From: Ricinus communis | Taxonomy: Eukaryota; Streptophyta; Magnoliopsida; Malpighiales; Euphorbiaceae | Direction of reading: 5' to 3' | NCBI RefSeq assembly: GCF_019578655.1 | Contig: NC_063260.1 | Coordinates: forward strand, 15,874,001 to 15,938,000 | Length of the DNA stretch: 64,000 nucleotides | In this document: positions 22,611-35,843 of the stretch, one piece after another | Layout of the letters: every line of letters begins with the position of its first letter | Position numbering within the stretch: the stretch's first letter is position 1 | The notes under the pieces: generated by a model | Seen by the model: only the letters and a program-made list of their open reading frames with translations | Databases searched by the model: none | What the model was told of the DNA's origin: nothing | Position numbers and translations under genes: made by a program

Positions 22611-23913
22611 TGATGGATACTGATTCTGATGATGGGAAATGGGGGATTCGGGAGAGAACCTCAACTTTTAATTTCACCACCATTATCTATACTTTTGTCT
22701 TTTTGCTGCTTTTGTAGAGCTTTAACTTTTGATATATAAAATTCGGGCATTTTAATTCATTTTCCATCATCAATTTCTTTTAAATTTTGCACATTCCAGA
22801 CTTGTAAGCGAAGAGATACGTGAATACGCCCCAAAACCCTCAAAAAGGGCCAAATTTGCAAAAATGGGCTACACAGCCAATTGACTGTTTGCTAAGCCGA
22901 TTCAGCTCCGCGCATAGCTAATCGGTTGTATGATCAGTCAATTTGGCTTTGCATTTGCAGAGTCTGAATAAGACACTCATCAATCTTTGATAAAGCAACT
23001 GGATGAGAAGAATTCATGGGGCCTCCAAGAATGACAGAGAACTCTTCAATCATGGGGCACAACTCCTACCCATTAAATATGAAGTCATGGTCTTTTGGGT
23101 ACCAAAAGTTCACAGTAGAATGAATAAACTCATAATCAAGCTTGGTGTGTTGCATAGATTTAAAGGAGGAAAGATGAAATTTCCCAAGTTTGATCCATTC
23201 ATCACGAGTTAGGGTTTTGAGAAGGGTTTGTAGGCTTTTGGCACTTTTTTGAGATATGTTTTTTGACTTTTGAAGATGAAACCGCATATGGTAAAGTGTG
23301 GGAGGTATGGGCTATATAGAGATCTTACTTTTTTAATTTCTTGCTATGAGAGAAAGGAAAAGGGTACACCTGCTTAGATCCGGATGTTGGACTTTTGCCT
23401 TTATGCCCAATTTCTATTGATTACTCCTTAAGGAGGGGGCGATATCAGGATTGCTGGCGCCACTGATCAGGTGGAGCATGGAGCAGATCTAGTTACCATC
23501 ATCTTAGTTAAAATCATAATTAGGTTAGACATATGTACAAAACCCATCAATATTTTAGTGGCGGCCTTATCACTTGCAGGTATGCAACTAAATCTCTTTT
23601 CTTTTATTATCATTTTTGCCTAAGCCGCCCTCTCGGGTTTTCAACTTAGCTAGCTTTTGTTTTAACTTTTTCCTAAATCATCCTTTCAAGTTTCCAACTT
23701 AGTAGACTTTATTTTTGCCTAAGCTACCCTTTTAAGTTTACAAGTTGGCTTCCTCTTTTCTTTTTCCTCTTTTCTTTTTCTTTTCTCTTTTGCAAATTTG
23801 GTTAAAAGCTTTGAATACTAACCATCCCGAGGGACATTGACAAATACGAACCGAAACACATGCAAGTTTGATTCATTATTATCTCACGGGACTATAATGG
23901 CTGAATTTCTTAG
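22611..23913. other. Spacer, no confident gene
   Basis: Holds AT-rich sequence and an R1-like word set (GCCGATTCAGCTC near 22890). A plus ORF of 69 codons at 23003-23212 and its antisense have no recognisable domain. Pyrimidine-rich stretches lie at 23740-23790. Confidence 0.5.
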
Positions 23914-24336
23914 ATGAAAGGCATTCTAAATACACTCATCTGTTGGACTTGCCCCTGGTGGAGGATTAAGCATTTCACACTCATGGTGTATGGTGACTGT
24001 GTACCCTTACCCGGACTGCGGGCATCCACCTTTTGTACTCCTTTAAGACTTTGCCACCAGTATGGGCAGAAGCAACATATTTTAGAATTTTCTCCTGGAT
24101 TTGAAGGCTTCTCACTGAGATAGGATTTCCTAAATAAGATGGAGAGACTTTGGCCCCGTCGAGATATAGAGTGCAACCTTGACTTCAAAGGTGATCTGAC
24201 CACTAATGATAACTTCAAAGCTTGGATTGAGCTTCAGATTACTAATTCTCTTAGATTTGTGAGCTTCAAGAGGACTGTAGAGCTAGCTGCTGATTCTAAG
24301 AATGTAGATGCAAATGCAAGGAAGAGGAGAAGATGA
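23914..24336 (+). pseudogene. TE-associated ORF, tentatively like plant DUF7745-type proteins
   Basis: Two reading frames separated by a single in-frame stop at 24121: the first has VYGDCVPLPGLRAS and LRLCHQYGQKQHI, the second MERLWPRRDIECNLDF and ends in a basic tail. The layout (a hydrophobic PLPGL segment, then an LRQYG-like motif, then a Trp/Arg region) recalls the C-terminal part of large plant proteins that accompany Ty3 elements. The family assignment is from memory of the pattern and is weak. Function unknown. Confidence 0.4.
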
Positions 24337-24639
24337 AAAATATGCTTCTTTTTAGATTTCATTTATTTTGCTTAGACTTTTAGCTTAGTTTTTATTTCAA
24401 TTAGAGCGTAGAATGATAAACAAACATATGTTCATTTGATAATAATTCTAAATAATTTATTCATTTAGGAAAGGCCCAAATGGATACATTTTGATTTCTC
24501 ATGATATAATCTTGTCATCAGCTAGTCCTTTCAGATTTTCTAACTGATTATTTTCTCTCATTGCCCTAATTTTTGCTTGACCAAACTATTTTAGGTTTTC
24601 TGATCGACATGCTATTTTTTCTATTTTATTTATATTTTA

Positions 24640-26250
24640 TTTTTATACATAGTATTTCTTAAGACGATCCAGATTAATTGATTCAGAGAACTCATTTCCT
24701 TCCAAGTCTGAAATCTTAGCAACACCTTTAGGCAAAATTTTCTTTACCAAGTATGGACCTTTCCAGTTAGGCCCAAACTTCTCCCTTAGGTCAAATGTAG
24801 TAGGTCTCATATGCTTCAACACTAGATCACTAACTCTGATCTTCCCTAGCTTTACTTTCTTATTAAATGCCTTGGTTACCCATTTCTGGTACAACTACAT
24901 GTGGCATAGAGCTTTCATCCTTTTCACATCGACTAGAGCCAACTGCTGGCGTCTCTGCTCGACCCACTGATATTCTAGTATTCCAGCCTCTAATATAACT
25001 CTTAAATATTTTAACTCTAATTCAACTAGCAAGACCGCTTCAGTCCCATAAACTAAAGAGTACAAAGTCTATCCCGTCGACGTCTGCTCAGTTGTTCGAT
25101 ATCCCCAAAGTGCAAAGGATAACCAAAATGACCAATCATTATAATTTCATACCATCTTCAAGAGTATTTTCTTCAAGTTCTAATCGACTGCCTCTATCGC
25201 TCCATTTACTTGAGGTCTGTATGGAGAAGACCTACGATGTTCAATCTTGTATTTCGCCAACAGATATGTTGTTTCGCCTATAAACTGCATGCCATTATCT
25301 ATTACAATATGTTGTAGGACCCTATATCTGCAGATCAAATTCCTTTCTATAAACCTAGCCATTTTTCTTGCTCCAATGGTAGTGAATCAGTCAGCCTCGA
25401 CCCATTTAGAGAAATAGTCAATTACCACTACTATGTATCTATGACCATTTGAAGGAGGAGGTTTATCTCTCCGATGATGTTGATTTTCCAATCTAAAAAA
25501 GGCTATGGGGATGCCAATTTATGTAGTTCAGTTTTAGGTATGTGAGCCAAGTCACTATGGAGCTAGCACTATGATATTTCCTTACCAAAGCTATACAATC
25601 CTTTTCCATTATTAACTAGTAATAATATTGGCATATAACCTTTCTGGTTTACACTATGCTATTCATATGAGGCATATATACCCCTTTATGCATTTCTTCC
25701 ATGACAACATGCGCCTCCGCCTTAGTAATACATCGAAGCTGGACACCTGAAGTCATTCTCCTGTATAGCATTCCTTTGTGGCTAATGTAATTCCTAGCCT
25801 AGATCCGCAACACATACCTTTCCCTTGTAGTCGCTTCCTCTAGGTATTTCCTCTTCTACAAACCTTTTCAGATCATAAACCAAGGCTTTTCTTCTAGTCC
25901 CATCTAGACTTACATTATCTGGTCTCCTTGATAATAAGGCGCTTTAGATGTCACGATCACCAACGGCTTTATTGGAAGTTGCGATAGGTTGTCCTACATC
26001 AACCATAGGGTAGCCAGCTCATATGCCATCTGGTTCTCATCTCACGGCAAGTGTATGAATGAACACTTAGAGAAGTTACAAACTAAAGTCTTGAGATAAT
26101 TGACACATGGCTTCAACCTTTCTTCTTTCATGTCCTATTCCTTAATGGCTTGTTGAATCAGTAGCCCCCGTAGACCATCAATTGCTTCGTTCCTACCACC
26201 ATAACCGCTTTTAATCCAAATAAACACGCTTTGTACTCCGCCATGTTATT
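24640..26250 (-). pseudogene. Tat/Ogre-type RNase H and integrase remnant
   Basis: Minus strand, read right to left. An RNase H end with NNMAEYKACLFGLKAV lies near 26247-26200. Then comes a degenerate linker, and an integrase core with YIVVVIDYFSKWVEADSL near 25445-25390 and IVIDNGMQFIGE plus SSPYRPQVNGAIEA at 25362-25180. The integrase C-terminal part with KIRVSDLVLKHM and GPNWKGPYLVKKIL is at 24894-24643. Order and motifs fit Ty3 elements of the Tat group. Multiple stops and frameshifts are present. The right edge at about 26250 is a breakpoint with an R1 copy that lacks its first ~130 bp. Confidence 0.8.
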
Positions 26251-26251
26251 G

Positions 26252-28192
26252 GTCACTTTCACTAATGAGTGACGTTTCTCGATTTCGTAAGGAAGCTTAT
26301 GCCACAAATCCAGAGATGAATCTGAAAGCCAACTTCCTCATTTGTGTATCTTCGTCTTTAGTTTTATTGTTTAACGAGCTATATTTTATAAACACAACAG
26401 TTTATATTTACAAGCATACAATACAACATGTGAGGTCTTCTTTAGTCTAGCCCATTAAGCCCAGCCCACATCGAAGTTATTAATTTTATTTACTAGTTAA
26501 TTATGTACAAGGCCCACCTAGTCTAGCCCCATTATAAATATGATTTGAGTTCCAACTTTTAAATCTAAATAGACTACTTTTTATGTTAAGACCCAATTGT
26601 ATGATCTTCAATCTAATATAGCCCAATTAAAATATGGCAAAGCCCACTAGGTATTATATTGATTTTAGAATTTAAGCCAATTACCATTAATTAACCTAAT
26701 GGACTATAATCTTTATGTTGAATCCAATTTTAACCTAGAGTCTATGTGGTCCATTTTAATTAAGCAATCATGTTGCAATTATTTAATATACATTAAACAA
26801 AAATAAAGTACAATACATAGTACACAAATATCCTAAAAATACATCAGAAACTTGGAAAATTGGGGTTAGAAGGTGAACAACTAATTCGCGCTAGGGCTTT
26901 TGGTTGGTGATTTTGCGGCTTTTCACTCGATTCTCATCGCTCCGGAGCCAACTCCACATGCATACAAGGTTAAAAAAACAATTAGAATACAAGAAAAATG
27001 AAGCGAAAGAGATAAATAATATTAAATTAAATAGAAATCCTAAGAAAATCATGCAAACACTAAAAACAAGACTAACAATAAAGTAACAATGATGAATTTC
27101 AAGTTTTAATCATGGAACCCTAAAAACTAATTTAATTACAAAAAAAACATAAAGAAAACAAGAATTTACCATGCAACCCTAATCATTTGACTGAACAAAT
27201 CTAAAATCCCAAAGAAAACATATTAAAATATTCAAAATCTTACAAACTATAGGCATGTTAATTTATAAAAAAAATTCATATTCTAATAATATAAAATACA
27301 TAAAAAAACAAAAAAAAAAGACCTAGTCATGTTTCTAGAAGCATGAAGGAACAAAAGAACAATTTTATTGGAAAAGTGATATTGATGATGATGGATGTAG
27401 AGAAATTCTCAAGTTGTCACCGTAGATGGTTGTTTGCGAATCTCATGAGACGATCAAGCGGTTGAATCAAAGATAGGTTGGGAATGTAATACTGCTTGAG
27501 ATTTGGAAAAAAGCTATGGTTGTTCTTGTAAAGTTTCCTAATATGTAGTTATTTCTTAATGACTTCCAAAAAAACTCTTTGTGCTCTTTGAATGTAGGGT
27601 TTCTTTTTAATGGTAGGTTGTTAATAATCAATGTCAATAATTGCTAAGAATCAATAAACTCTAGACCTAGGAGTTAATGATGTATATATAGATCTAGGAT
27701 TACGAAACACAATGATAAGTTTTAAGTTTTTTTTAATAAAATATTTTCTTAATATTAGGAATAATATCCAATAAAAATCTTTAATATCTCGATAATTATT
27801 ACAAAAGACCTTCTAGAAATTCATTTTGGACGTTTAATAGTCAAAATACACGTAAAACGGCGTCGAATCAAGAAAAGTAGTTAATCGACATTGTGTAATG
27901 TAGAGTCGATTCAGCTCTACGTAGAGCTGATTGGCTCTGGAGAGCAACGAAGTTTGAAAATTGTGTTTTAGCTCTTGAACTTGCAGAAACTACCGTTTCA
28001 CCCCTCAAACTTAATATTTTCTAACAATTAAATCTATATTGATTCTAGAAAAGTGATTTTGATTCAATTATTCTCAATTCTAATTTTTGATTCGTCCACC
28101 TTCAGACTTTGAAACTCGAGAAAGATAGTAACTTTCATCATAGGATTTTCCGTAATTCCCTCGATTTCTAGTTTTGAAAAATTGGTGCTGAT
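26252..28192 (+). repeat. R1 LTR-like repeat, copy 3 (5'-truncated)
   Basis: It matches R1 copy 2 from the word ACTAATGAGTGACGTTTCTCG onward, across the point where copy 2 holds the nested LTRs. It ends near TTGGTGCTGATA. It also contains the AGCTCTACGTAGAGCT palindrome at about 27916-27931. No coding content. Confidence 0.78.
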
Positions 28193-28410
28193 AGTAACAA
28201 ATAATAAAAACATAAAAATGACTATCAAACAAATAACAAATCTACCAAAAACACAACAAATACCAAAATTACTAAACATATACCTAACTGAAACCAAAAT
28301 ACATAAACAAAAACTAAAATGAAAAAGTAATATAATATTTTTTTTCAAAAAAAATACCTTCACCAAGACATTTGAAATAAGCTCTTGAATAGTGACTTTC
28401 CTTCGTTCAA

Positions 28411-28554
28411 CCCTAGTTTCAACTTTTTATTTTTTTAATTTAACAGAAGGAGATGAAGGAACATCTCTTTTTCTTGTTGACTTTCCCTAGTTTCAACATT
28501 TTTTTTTTAACAGAAGGAGATGAAGAAACATCTCTTTTTTCTGTCGATTTTCCC
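28411..28554. repeat. Tandem duplication, 74-bp period
   Basis: Two neighbouring copies opening CCCTAGTTTCAAC and sharing TTAACAGAAGGAGATGAA; they differ mainly in T-run length. Confidence 0.8.
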
Positions 28555-28783
28555 TCTACAATATATTTAGATGAAAAGACACTAATACCTTACTTCTTTT
28601 TCAAACTCTTGGCTATTAATTTTTTAATCATTTTATTAGAAACAATATTACTTGAAATCTTCTTTTTATCAATACAAATAGCATCCACCAAATTCCTTAA
28701 GATTTGAGAAAAATATTTTTTATATTTAAGAGAAGTAGAAGAACAAGTTAAAACCATCCCTTAAATAAAATCAACTGCAAAAT

Positions 28784-28784
28784 C

Positions 28785-28827
<43 letters not shown>

Positions 28828-28828
28828 A
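28784..28828. repeat. Compound (CT)n(AT)n microsatellite
   Basis: A CT run of about 22 bp passes directly into an AT run of about 22 bp. Confidence 0.9.
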
Positions 28829-29482
28829 TATCCACCACTAAAAAGAATTGAAAAAATAAACTATAATGTAAGACAATGTGCCGAAAAAAAGGAAGAAGTG
28901 AAAATTTAAAAATTAAAACGAAAAAAGAAGTTAAAAGAGAAAAAAAGAAAGAAGAGTGGAAAAAAGTGGTAAAAATGATATGACTAAAAGTAAAGTAAAA
29001 ATGAAATGTTATATAAGTAAAAATAATAAAAATACAGTAAAAATGATTTTTTTTAAAAAGAAATTATAGCATTTTATGTAATATTCTCAAACTTATATTC
29101 ATCGGAGGCTAGAAACTTTTATTTTGTTTAGCAGCTTTCTCAAAAACTCTCGTTTCAGTTCATTTGAATTTTCTAATTGATCAGTATCTACTTATTCAGG
29201 CAAAGGATGTTTATGAGAAGACCAAGTATGCCTTAAACATATTATGCATCAATTATGGATGGCTAACACGAGATATGAAACAAGCTGAAGAATCAAGTCA
29301 TTCAATGTAAAAAATGAGCGCAAAACAGAAACGGAAAGGGAATCATATTCCTTTACCGGGAAATTAGCACGACTATGTATGAAAGTGTCTTCATGTTTGT
29401 CCTATACATCTATCATCAGGTGAAAATTATCAGGCGATGCTTTCAACATTAAGGGCTTACAAAAAGGTAATACTGAAAAAAT

Positions 29483-32400
29483 TTAAGGCTTTTGGGACGC
29501 AGGAGCATTCTCTGTCAGCGAAGATCCTATGCGAAGCATAAGAGGGTATACAGGGCTAAATTCCTTATCTCCTCTTGATCTAACTTTAGCAGCATAATCA
29601 TCTAGTGTTGCTTTGATGCCTTTCCAGATCTGATCTTCACCTTGTGAATCTAGCCACAATGAATACTGTAGATGCGTAAGTCTGTTTCTTTGCAGTGGCG
29701 ATTGTAACTCATCAGGGCCTCGGGAGTAAACATGGTGAAGTATCACACTTGGTGGCAGATCTCGAAGAAGAGGAGACGCCTCCAGTTGAGATGTTTCTAG
29801 GAATATCAGAGGCCGGAATGCTCGGAGGGCACGGTATGGTGGACCAAGCTGCTCTACAGGGAACAAATTTTGGCCCACAGTTAACTCCAGCTCAGCCATG
29901 TCTCTAGCCATTCTGAGTTTCCCTGATTCTGAAAGAGGTCTTACAAGAGAAGCATTTCTTATAAAGAATGTCAAAACCCTTGATGCCATCCTTCTTACTA
30001 GTTGGGTGCATATGGTTTCTGTCCCCGCAGCTGTAGCATTTGCTGAAGTAGGCAACAGCCTAGACAAAAACTCAGTCCGAAAGTGAAGAAGGCACTTCTG
30101 CAAATCCTCCATGTAAGGCGAAGCATTGTTGTCCATTGCAGCATCCATGCCAAGAACACCAAAATTCTGTTCATGAATTTGCAAGATGCACGACTCAAGA
30201 CGGTCAATCGTTGCTTTAAACAAGGGTGTGACTGAATCACGGGCAACCCCATATATTACACCCAATGATGGAGATAAAACATCTGCAGCAATAGTGGGCA
30301 GTCCCATAATCATAGACGATATGCGGGTATGAACTTCTTGCAGATGCTGACACAAAGCAAAGTTCTTGACCTGTGCTGGAGTTGCAGGACCTGTAATTTG
30401 ACGTGCCTCATGACCAGCAGATATCTGCAATTCAAATGCAATTTGTTATCTTTCAAATGACAATGGTAGCTCAGTGATAATTAAAAATGATAAGCGGGTA
30501 GAAAAACCATGAAAATAAACAAATCATAAATTTTAAGCTTCAGTATTGGTTTACATATCTTAAGACTTTGAAAACGAAGAAATAAATTCCATGATTTATT
30601 AAATGATTATCAGATTGCCAGCAGGAAGAAGGATCTAATAGCAAACCCCCAACCCCCCCAAACCCCAACATGTTGTACTAAGCTATCTACAATTAGCAAA
30701 GCAAAGTGAATGCTGGGAAGAAATTATTGACATCATATTGTGCAATATGGAAGAATTATGACAAGAGGCAAGAACCAGAGTTACTTGACACTGAGCTTTT
30801 AAATATCAGAAGTTTTCATTCTTTGGATTAAGGCAACAATTACAAGTAAAAATATACAGACCATTTGACATATCACCAACATGTTTTGGAATCGTATAAG
30901 GAAAAATTCCACATTTATAGCCCCATATATCTTTGCAACTGAAAACAGATAAGAGAGAGAGAGAGAGAGAGAGAGAGCCAATGTCTATATGCGTATTGCA
31001 TGCGCCTGGCAAAGTACCTGGTATTCTGCTCGTTCTGCCAGCAGAAGCAAAACCTTGCCAATTTCACGTAACACAAGAAGAGTCAAACGGCCATCCAATT
31101 GAACAGCTTCAATCTCTTCCTGAATACGTGAGATTATTCGAGAGATTTGCTCTTTGGATGGAACACCTCCACGGCTTGACACCGGGAAAACATTATTCAC
31201 AAGATCTGAAAGGCGACTTAAACACTGAGCCAGAAAAGCTGTCTGGAAAATTTCAATAGTTTTAACCATCTGATCTTTTCCTTCCAAGCTGATGGCTGGT
31301 AAAACCCCTTTGACATCTGTATCCCGTGATATCCTTTCTAGTAGATTCTCTATCATTGTGAATAGTTTCGGATACCCCACAGTAAAGATCTCCTTTACAA
31401 AACTTGATGCAGTAAAAGCAGACTTCATTTGGCTTGCAAAAGTCTTCACAAGTGCCTCCCAAACTCGATCAGTTAACATGAGATCACCATCCTGAGTGAA
31501 TATAAATCAATGTGAACAGAAGATAAAGTGAACTAGCTGAAAATCAAGATAACAGTCACACGACCCACAAAATCAGGAAATCAAATAGAGAACTGGCCTT
31601 TACGAGGAAAATTGAAGCACACTAAGATTGTATCATTCTTTAATCAGATCCAGAAATTACTAAGCTAAAGCATAATGATCACTTTATGTTGAGGAACCTA
31701 GTCAGAGTTCAAATTGAGACTTTAAAATGGAAACTAGGGACCACTAATGGCTCATGCTATCATACAAAGTGTCAAGCCAAACTTTAAAGAAAGAAAAAAA
31801 AAAAAAAAAAAAAACCTTTATCTTCCCCAGATATCAGCTCGAAAAGATATGAAATATAAATTTAATCTAATGTGCCTTTGGGTGCTGGAAGCTATTTTTA
31901 CAATCTACTTTTGCCTTCAAAATGCTAGTTTAATCACTTCTTCAGAAAAAAGAATTAATTTAATGCTTTTAGTAACTAGTAAGAAGGAACAAGCAATTTG
32001 GCATCCTTTCTTCAGAACACTAAGGAAAGAAATTTGAAAAGCAGGTGTAGTCCTGATGCCAAGCTGTTATGTGGTATGGTGCAAGTATCAAACTAAATCA
32101 AATATCAACTAAGTAAGAGATAGCCAATCCTATCAACAACTATTCCTAGCAGATAAGACCCCATAAAACAAGTTGCTATTTCAGTTACTTCTACTTAGAT
32201 ATACTGCTCCAATTCCACCTTGCACCCTCAACCACCATATGACTATTATATATATTTCTGCTGTTTTATTTTTTTCTCATACCTCCCAGTTCATTTGGCA
32301 CCATTTCCCCATACTCAACTCAAAAATGTATGTGTTCAGGAAGCGGTAACTTTAACCTTTCTTAGTGATTAGAATCCATTGAACACTGAATACAATGTTT

Positions 32401-34203
32401 CAGTCCCAAATAAACTCAGACATATATGGCTATATTTCAAATATGAACATCATAAAATCCAAACTCATATCCATGCTTCAGATTTTGGTTCTAGATTTAT
32501 CATTATCAAAATCCTCACAAGCCTTCAGCTTTTAATTTGTTGCTAAACTATCAACTCTAAGCAGAAGTCCGAAATTTATTCTCTCTTAATTAGCTTTATA
32601 TGGTGCAACTCTTCTGGGTCAACCTTTGCATGGTAGACCTTAATTTCAAATTCATTGATTTATTTCTATTTCTGTGACCACTAGGCAACACAAATTTAGG
32701 CAATGATTGCAAGTCAGATCTTTTTCCTAGCTAGGCCATCTAAGCCTAAACATTAGGATCTTGCAAATTCCAGTGGTGAACTTAGTTCGTCATAAGTGCC
32801 ACCTTCAGTATTTGAAACACAATCAGAGCAGACCAACGAGAGAAAGAAGAGCGGGCTGCATTACAAAAACATGTTTCTTCGAGTCTTAGAAACCAAGAAA
32901 TGCAGCAGAACAACACAAACCAATGTCATTGTAATAATCTAAGTTAGTTCTCAGTTTTCTCGAGCCTCAACTTTTAAATTCAATACCTTCCATTTCCAAG
33001 AATTTTTTAAGTGACCAAACATCAAATTCAGTTTAAGTTAAGCAATAGAAAACAAGCAAAATGTCTTTGAAGTACTCTCACCTTAATAACCTCATCAAGC
33101 AGCAAGACATGCGTAAAAGGATCCCTCTTTTTAGACAAGACTCTCTGCAAATGCCAAACAGCAACAACTACAGAATGCAATTGATCCATACAACCCCCCA
33201 TTCTCTGCCACAATCCTTCTCTAGCCTTCACTCCACCTCCAATTTGTGGGGTTCCACTCCCTCTAACCCCTCCCGGCCCGAAGCCACTAGCACCGCCACC
33301 ACCAGCAGATATAGCTTTCATATCCAAAGCTAAACTGACGCTCTTCACTCCAATACCTTTATACTTATTCACCAGATGCTCCACAGTAAACTTTAATTCA
33401 CCCAAATTATAAAACACTTGCAACCCAGTACCCACTTCAGCTTGATTCAATCCATCCATTCCTCTCTCAAGAACTTTCATAGCTTCACTTCGCAATTTTT
33501 CCCCAATTTCTTTAATCCAATTCAACTCCTCATCTACACAATCAATTCCCATCAAATCATACTCATCACACATATTCAAGATCTCACAATGAAGCTGCGC
33601 TGCCTTAGCAAGATCCAACTTCTCAGGCTCTAATTCCGAAGCAGAGATCAAATCACGGAGCTTTTTACAGAGTCGAAGAGCACGGATGGTGTGTTGCAAA
33701 AGCTCCGCAGTAGAATGTAGATTAGAGAGTTGTTGGGTTTTTGATTGGATGGATCTATGAGGGTCAGAGAGTTCAGATCGCACGCGACGCACAGATGATT
33801 GAAGAGATGAGACGGCGGATCGGACGGTGGAGAGGGCGTGTTCGGCATGTTTAAGAGAAGATAATTGGTTGAGGAGATCAGTATGGCGGGAGAGGACTTC
33901 GGTGCGAAGTTGGGATTCGAGGAGACGGATGGCATGGTGGAGGTGTTCGGCGGTGGAGGCAGGAGAGCCGGAGGAGAGGGCGGCGGAGGAGAAGGAGGTG
34001 GAGGAGAAGGAAGGGGAGAGGAAAGGGGAGAGAACTGGGTCTTTGGATAAAGAGTCTAAGGGAGATGATGGAATAGCAGTTGAGGTGGGTGGTAAAGAGG
34101 ATGAAGGATTTTTGAAGGTGGACAGGCGTTGGAGTGGAGATGAAGAAGAGGATGGAGATGTTGTGGCAGCAGTTGGAGATCTTTGCAGTGCTGCTGATGC
34201 CAT
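29483..34203 (-). CDS. COG5: Conserved oligomeric Golgi complex subunit 5 (COG5), three exons
   Basis: Complete gene. Exons read from the minus strand: 34203-33082, 31491-31018 and 30424-29483, giving 845 codons plus a stop. Both introns (1590 and 593 bp) start GT, end AG and lie in phase 0; donors read AAG|GTGAGA and CAG|GTACTT. The start is the ATG opening MASAALQRSP. An in-frame ATG at 34338 exists, but the stretch before MASAAL does not look like COG5. Residues 1-60 are Ser/Pro-rich and low complexity. About residues 75-210 are helical and heptad-like, as in the COG5 N-terminal tethering region. A Gly-rich loop lies near 299-324. Exons 2 and 3 carry the most conserved stretches, such as MLTDRVWEALVK, ERISRDTDVKGVLPA and FPVEQLGPPYRALRAFRPL. 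In the family, COG5 belongs to lobe B of the COG complex, which tethers vesicles for retrograde traffic within the Golgi. The length fits plant COG5 (about 830 residues). No frameshift or stop is seen. Neighbours are transposable elements only. Confidence 0.95.
30425..31017 (-). other. COG5 intron 2
   Basis: A 593-bp intron between exon 2 (ending ERAEYQ) and exon 3 (starting ISAGHEARQ). It opens GTACTTTGCC and ends GAATTGCAG on the minus strand. A (GA)n microsatellite sits about 40 bp inside the donor. Confidence 0.9.
30952..30977. repeat. (GA)n microsatellite in COG5 intron 2
   Basis: An uninterrupted dinucleotide run of 26 bp, reading (TC)n on the gene's strand just downstream of the intron 2 donor. 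Confidence 0.9.
31492..33081 (-). other. COG5 intron 1
   Basis: A 1590-bp intron between exon 1 (ending DEVIK) and exon 2 (starting DGDLMLTDR). On the minus strand it opens GTGAGAGTAC and ends TTCACTCAG. It contains an A-run near 31795-31815 and otherwise AT-rich sequence with no recognisable transposon or ORF. Confidence 0.9.
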
Positions 34204-34470
34204 TCTATTCTTCTTGTTCCGCACTTGCTGCTTCTTTTCGTCTCGCCACTTTTCCGATTTAAAAACATGTAACGGAATGGAATTTTTAACTGCTGGCGCC
34301 TGGCAGTTGTATACACATACAGTGTCATAATTAACCAACTAGCTAATTGCCTATTTGTGATTTTTATTTTGAAATTTTTTTTTCTATCCTATATATCCAT
34401 ATATATATCATTCACACCTATTTATTATTAATGATAATAAAAATTATATTAATTATTTAACACTGTATAA

Positions 34471-34507
<37 letters not shown>

Positions 34508-34756
34508 TTTGATGTATATAGATAATGTAGGTAAGGTTTCTTATTTACTTTTTGTTAAAAAATTAACAAATGATGCTGCATATATAATTTCAATATATAA
34601 ATAATAATAAAATATAAAAATTCTACAACGAAGCTAAAATATAATTCATATGTAATAGTATTTGTCGATTTAAATTTTAATTATGATATTAATGTCCTAA
34701 AATTAATATACAGTTTAAAAATATGGAGTTCGCAGGAAAACAAAAATCAAGCTATA
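34204..34756 (-). promoter_or_regulatory. COG5 upstream region (5' UTR and probable promoter)
   Basis: About 550 bp separate the COG5 start codon from the solo R1 repeat. The stretch is strongly AT-rich. TATA-like runs on the minus strand near 34390-34410 lie roughly 190 bp upstream of the ATG and could be a TATA box. An AT microsatellite sits at 34475-34502. The promoter is inferred from position; no transcription start can be read from sequence. Confidence 0.4.
34475..34502. repeat. (AT)n microsatellite upstream of COG5
   Basis: Alternating A/T run of about 28 bp in the spacer between COG5 and the solo R1 repeat. Confidence 0.85.
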
Positions 34757-35843
34757 AGCGGGTGGCGGTTTAAAGCATGCACGTAATTATCTCTAGCAAT
34801 TATGGCACTGCAAGAATTTTCGATTTAATTAGGAATATGTTAACTAATCATAAAGACTAGCATAAAAATAAAGCCACCACTTAGATAATTTTTTAGGAGA
34901 CTTATATTAATTTGAGTAGCGTATTAGATTCCACAAGAAAGTTTCGCCACATCCAGAAATGTATCTGAAAGTCAATTTCCTTATCTGTATATCTTAGTCT
35001 TTAATTTAATTATTTAATAAGTTATTTCCTATAAATATAATAGTTTATATTTATAAACATTCATTACAGTATCTGAGGTCTCTTAAGTCTAACATATTTT
35101 ATTTAAGCCCATTCCACACTTGATTTGTTAGTCTATCTCATTAATTGATTATGTACAAGGATTTACCTATTTTAGCCCATTTACAAATATGTTTTGATTC
35201 TACTTTTTTAAACCTAAATGGACTACCTTTTTTTATGCAAAGGCTCAATTATGTGATCTTAAGTCTAACATCGCCCAATTAATTTATTTAAAGCATGGTA
35301 GAGCTCACTACGTCTATATTGATTTTAAAATTAGCCAGATTACCATCTGATTAACCTAATAGACTATAATTTTCATATTAGATCCAATTTTTAATCTAGG
35401 GTTTATGTATCTAATTTTTAATTAGGCAATCACATTACAGTTATTTGGCATATATCAAACATTAAATAAAAATAAAAGTGCTAAAAATTAATCTAGTTAT
35501 TACAACCCTTTCTACAACTAAAAGATGAAAGAAAAATACCTAAATACTAAGTACAATACATAAACACTACTAAAATACATCAAGAACTCAAAAATTAGCG
35601 CAAATATGCACAGTCGATCGGCTCTAAATTGATTCTAGAATAGTAATTTTGATTCAATTATTTTCAATCCTAACTTGGATTCGCCCATCATCATACTCTC
35701 AAAACTCGAGAAAGATCCAAAGTTCCTTACCCTTATGCACGAATTATTGAATAAGCCATCTTCCTATCAAGGTTGTAGTAACTTTCATCATAGGGCTTTT
35801 CATAATTCTCTTTATATATGGATCCGAAAAATAAGTGCTAACA
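34757..35843 (+). repeat. R1 solo LTR, copy 4 (internally deleted)
   Basis: It matches R1 from its start (AGCGGGTGGCGGTTT, a mutated form of TGTGGGCGGCGG) to its end (GTGCTAACA). It is flanked by the 5-bp duplication CTATA at 34752-34756 and 35844-35848. About 0.9 kb of the R1 middle is missing. The duplication shows that R1 behaves as an integrated LTR unit. It lies just beyond the COG5 upstream region. Confidence 0.8.

Larger units (their letters stand above)
28193..29482. other. AT-rich spacer downstream of COG5
   Basis: No gene is recognised. It holds a tandem duplication (28411-28554), a CT/AT microsatellite (28784-28828) and purine-rich DNA at 28880-29050. On the minus strand an AATAAA word at 29123-29118, about 360 bp after the COG5 stop, could serve 3' end formation, but this is weak. 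Confidence 0.45.

Noticed and set aside
28064..28707. ORFs on both strands in T-rich DNA (100 and 84 codons)
   Set aside because: Low-complexity Phe/Leu/Ile-rich translations of AT-rich DNA that includes a 74-bp tandem duplication; no domain.
29695..29907. Plus-strand ORF over COG5 exon 3
   Set aside because: Antisense shadow; no domain, and the minus frame is clearly the conserved protein.
33827..34330. Plus-strand ORF of 167 codons over COG5 exon 1
   Set aside because: Exact antisense of the Ser/Pro-rich start of COG5; its charged, Gly/Glu-rich content is a shadow of that bias.
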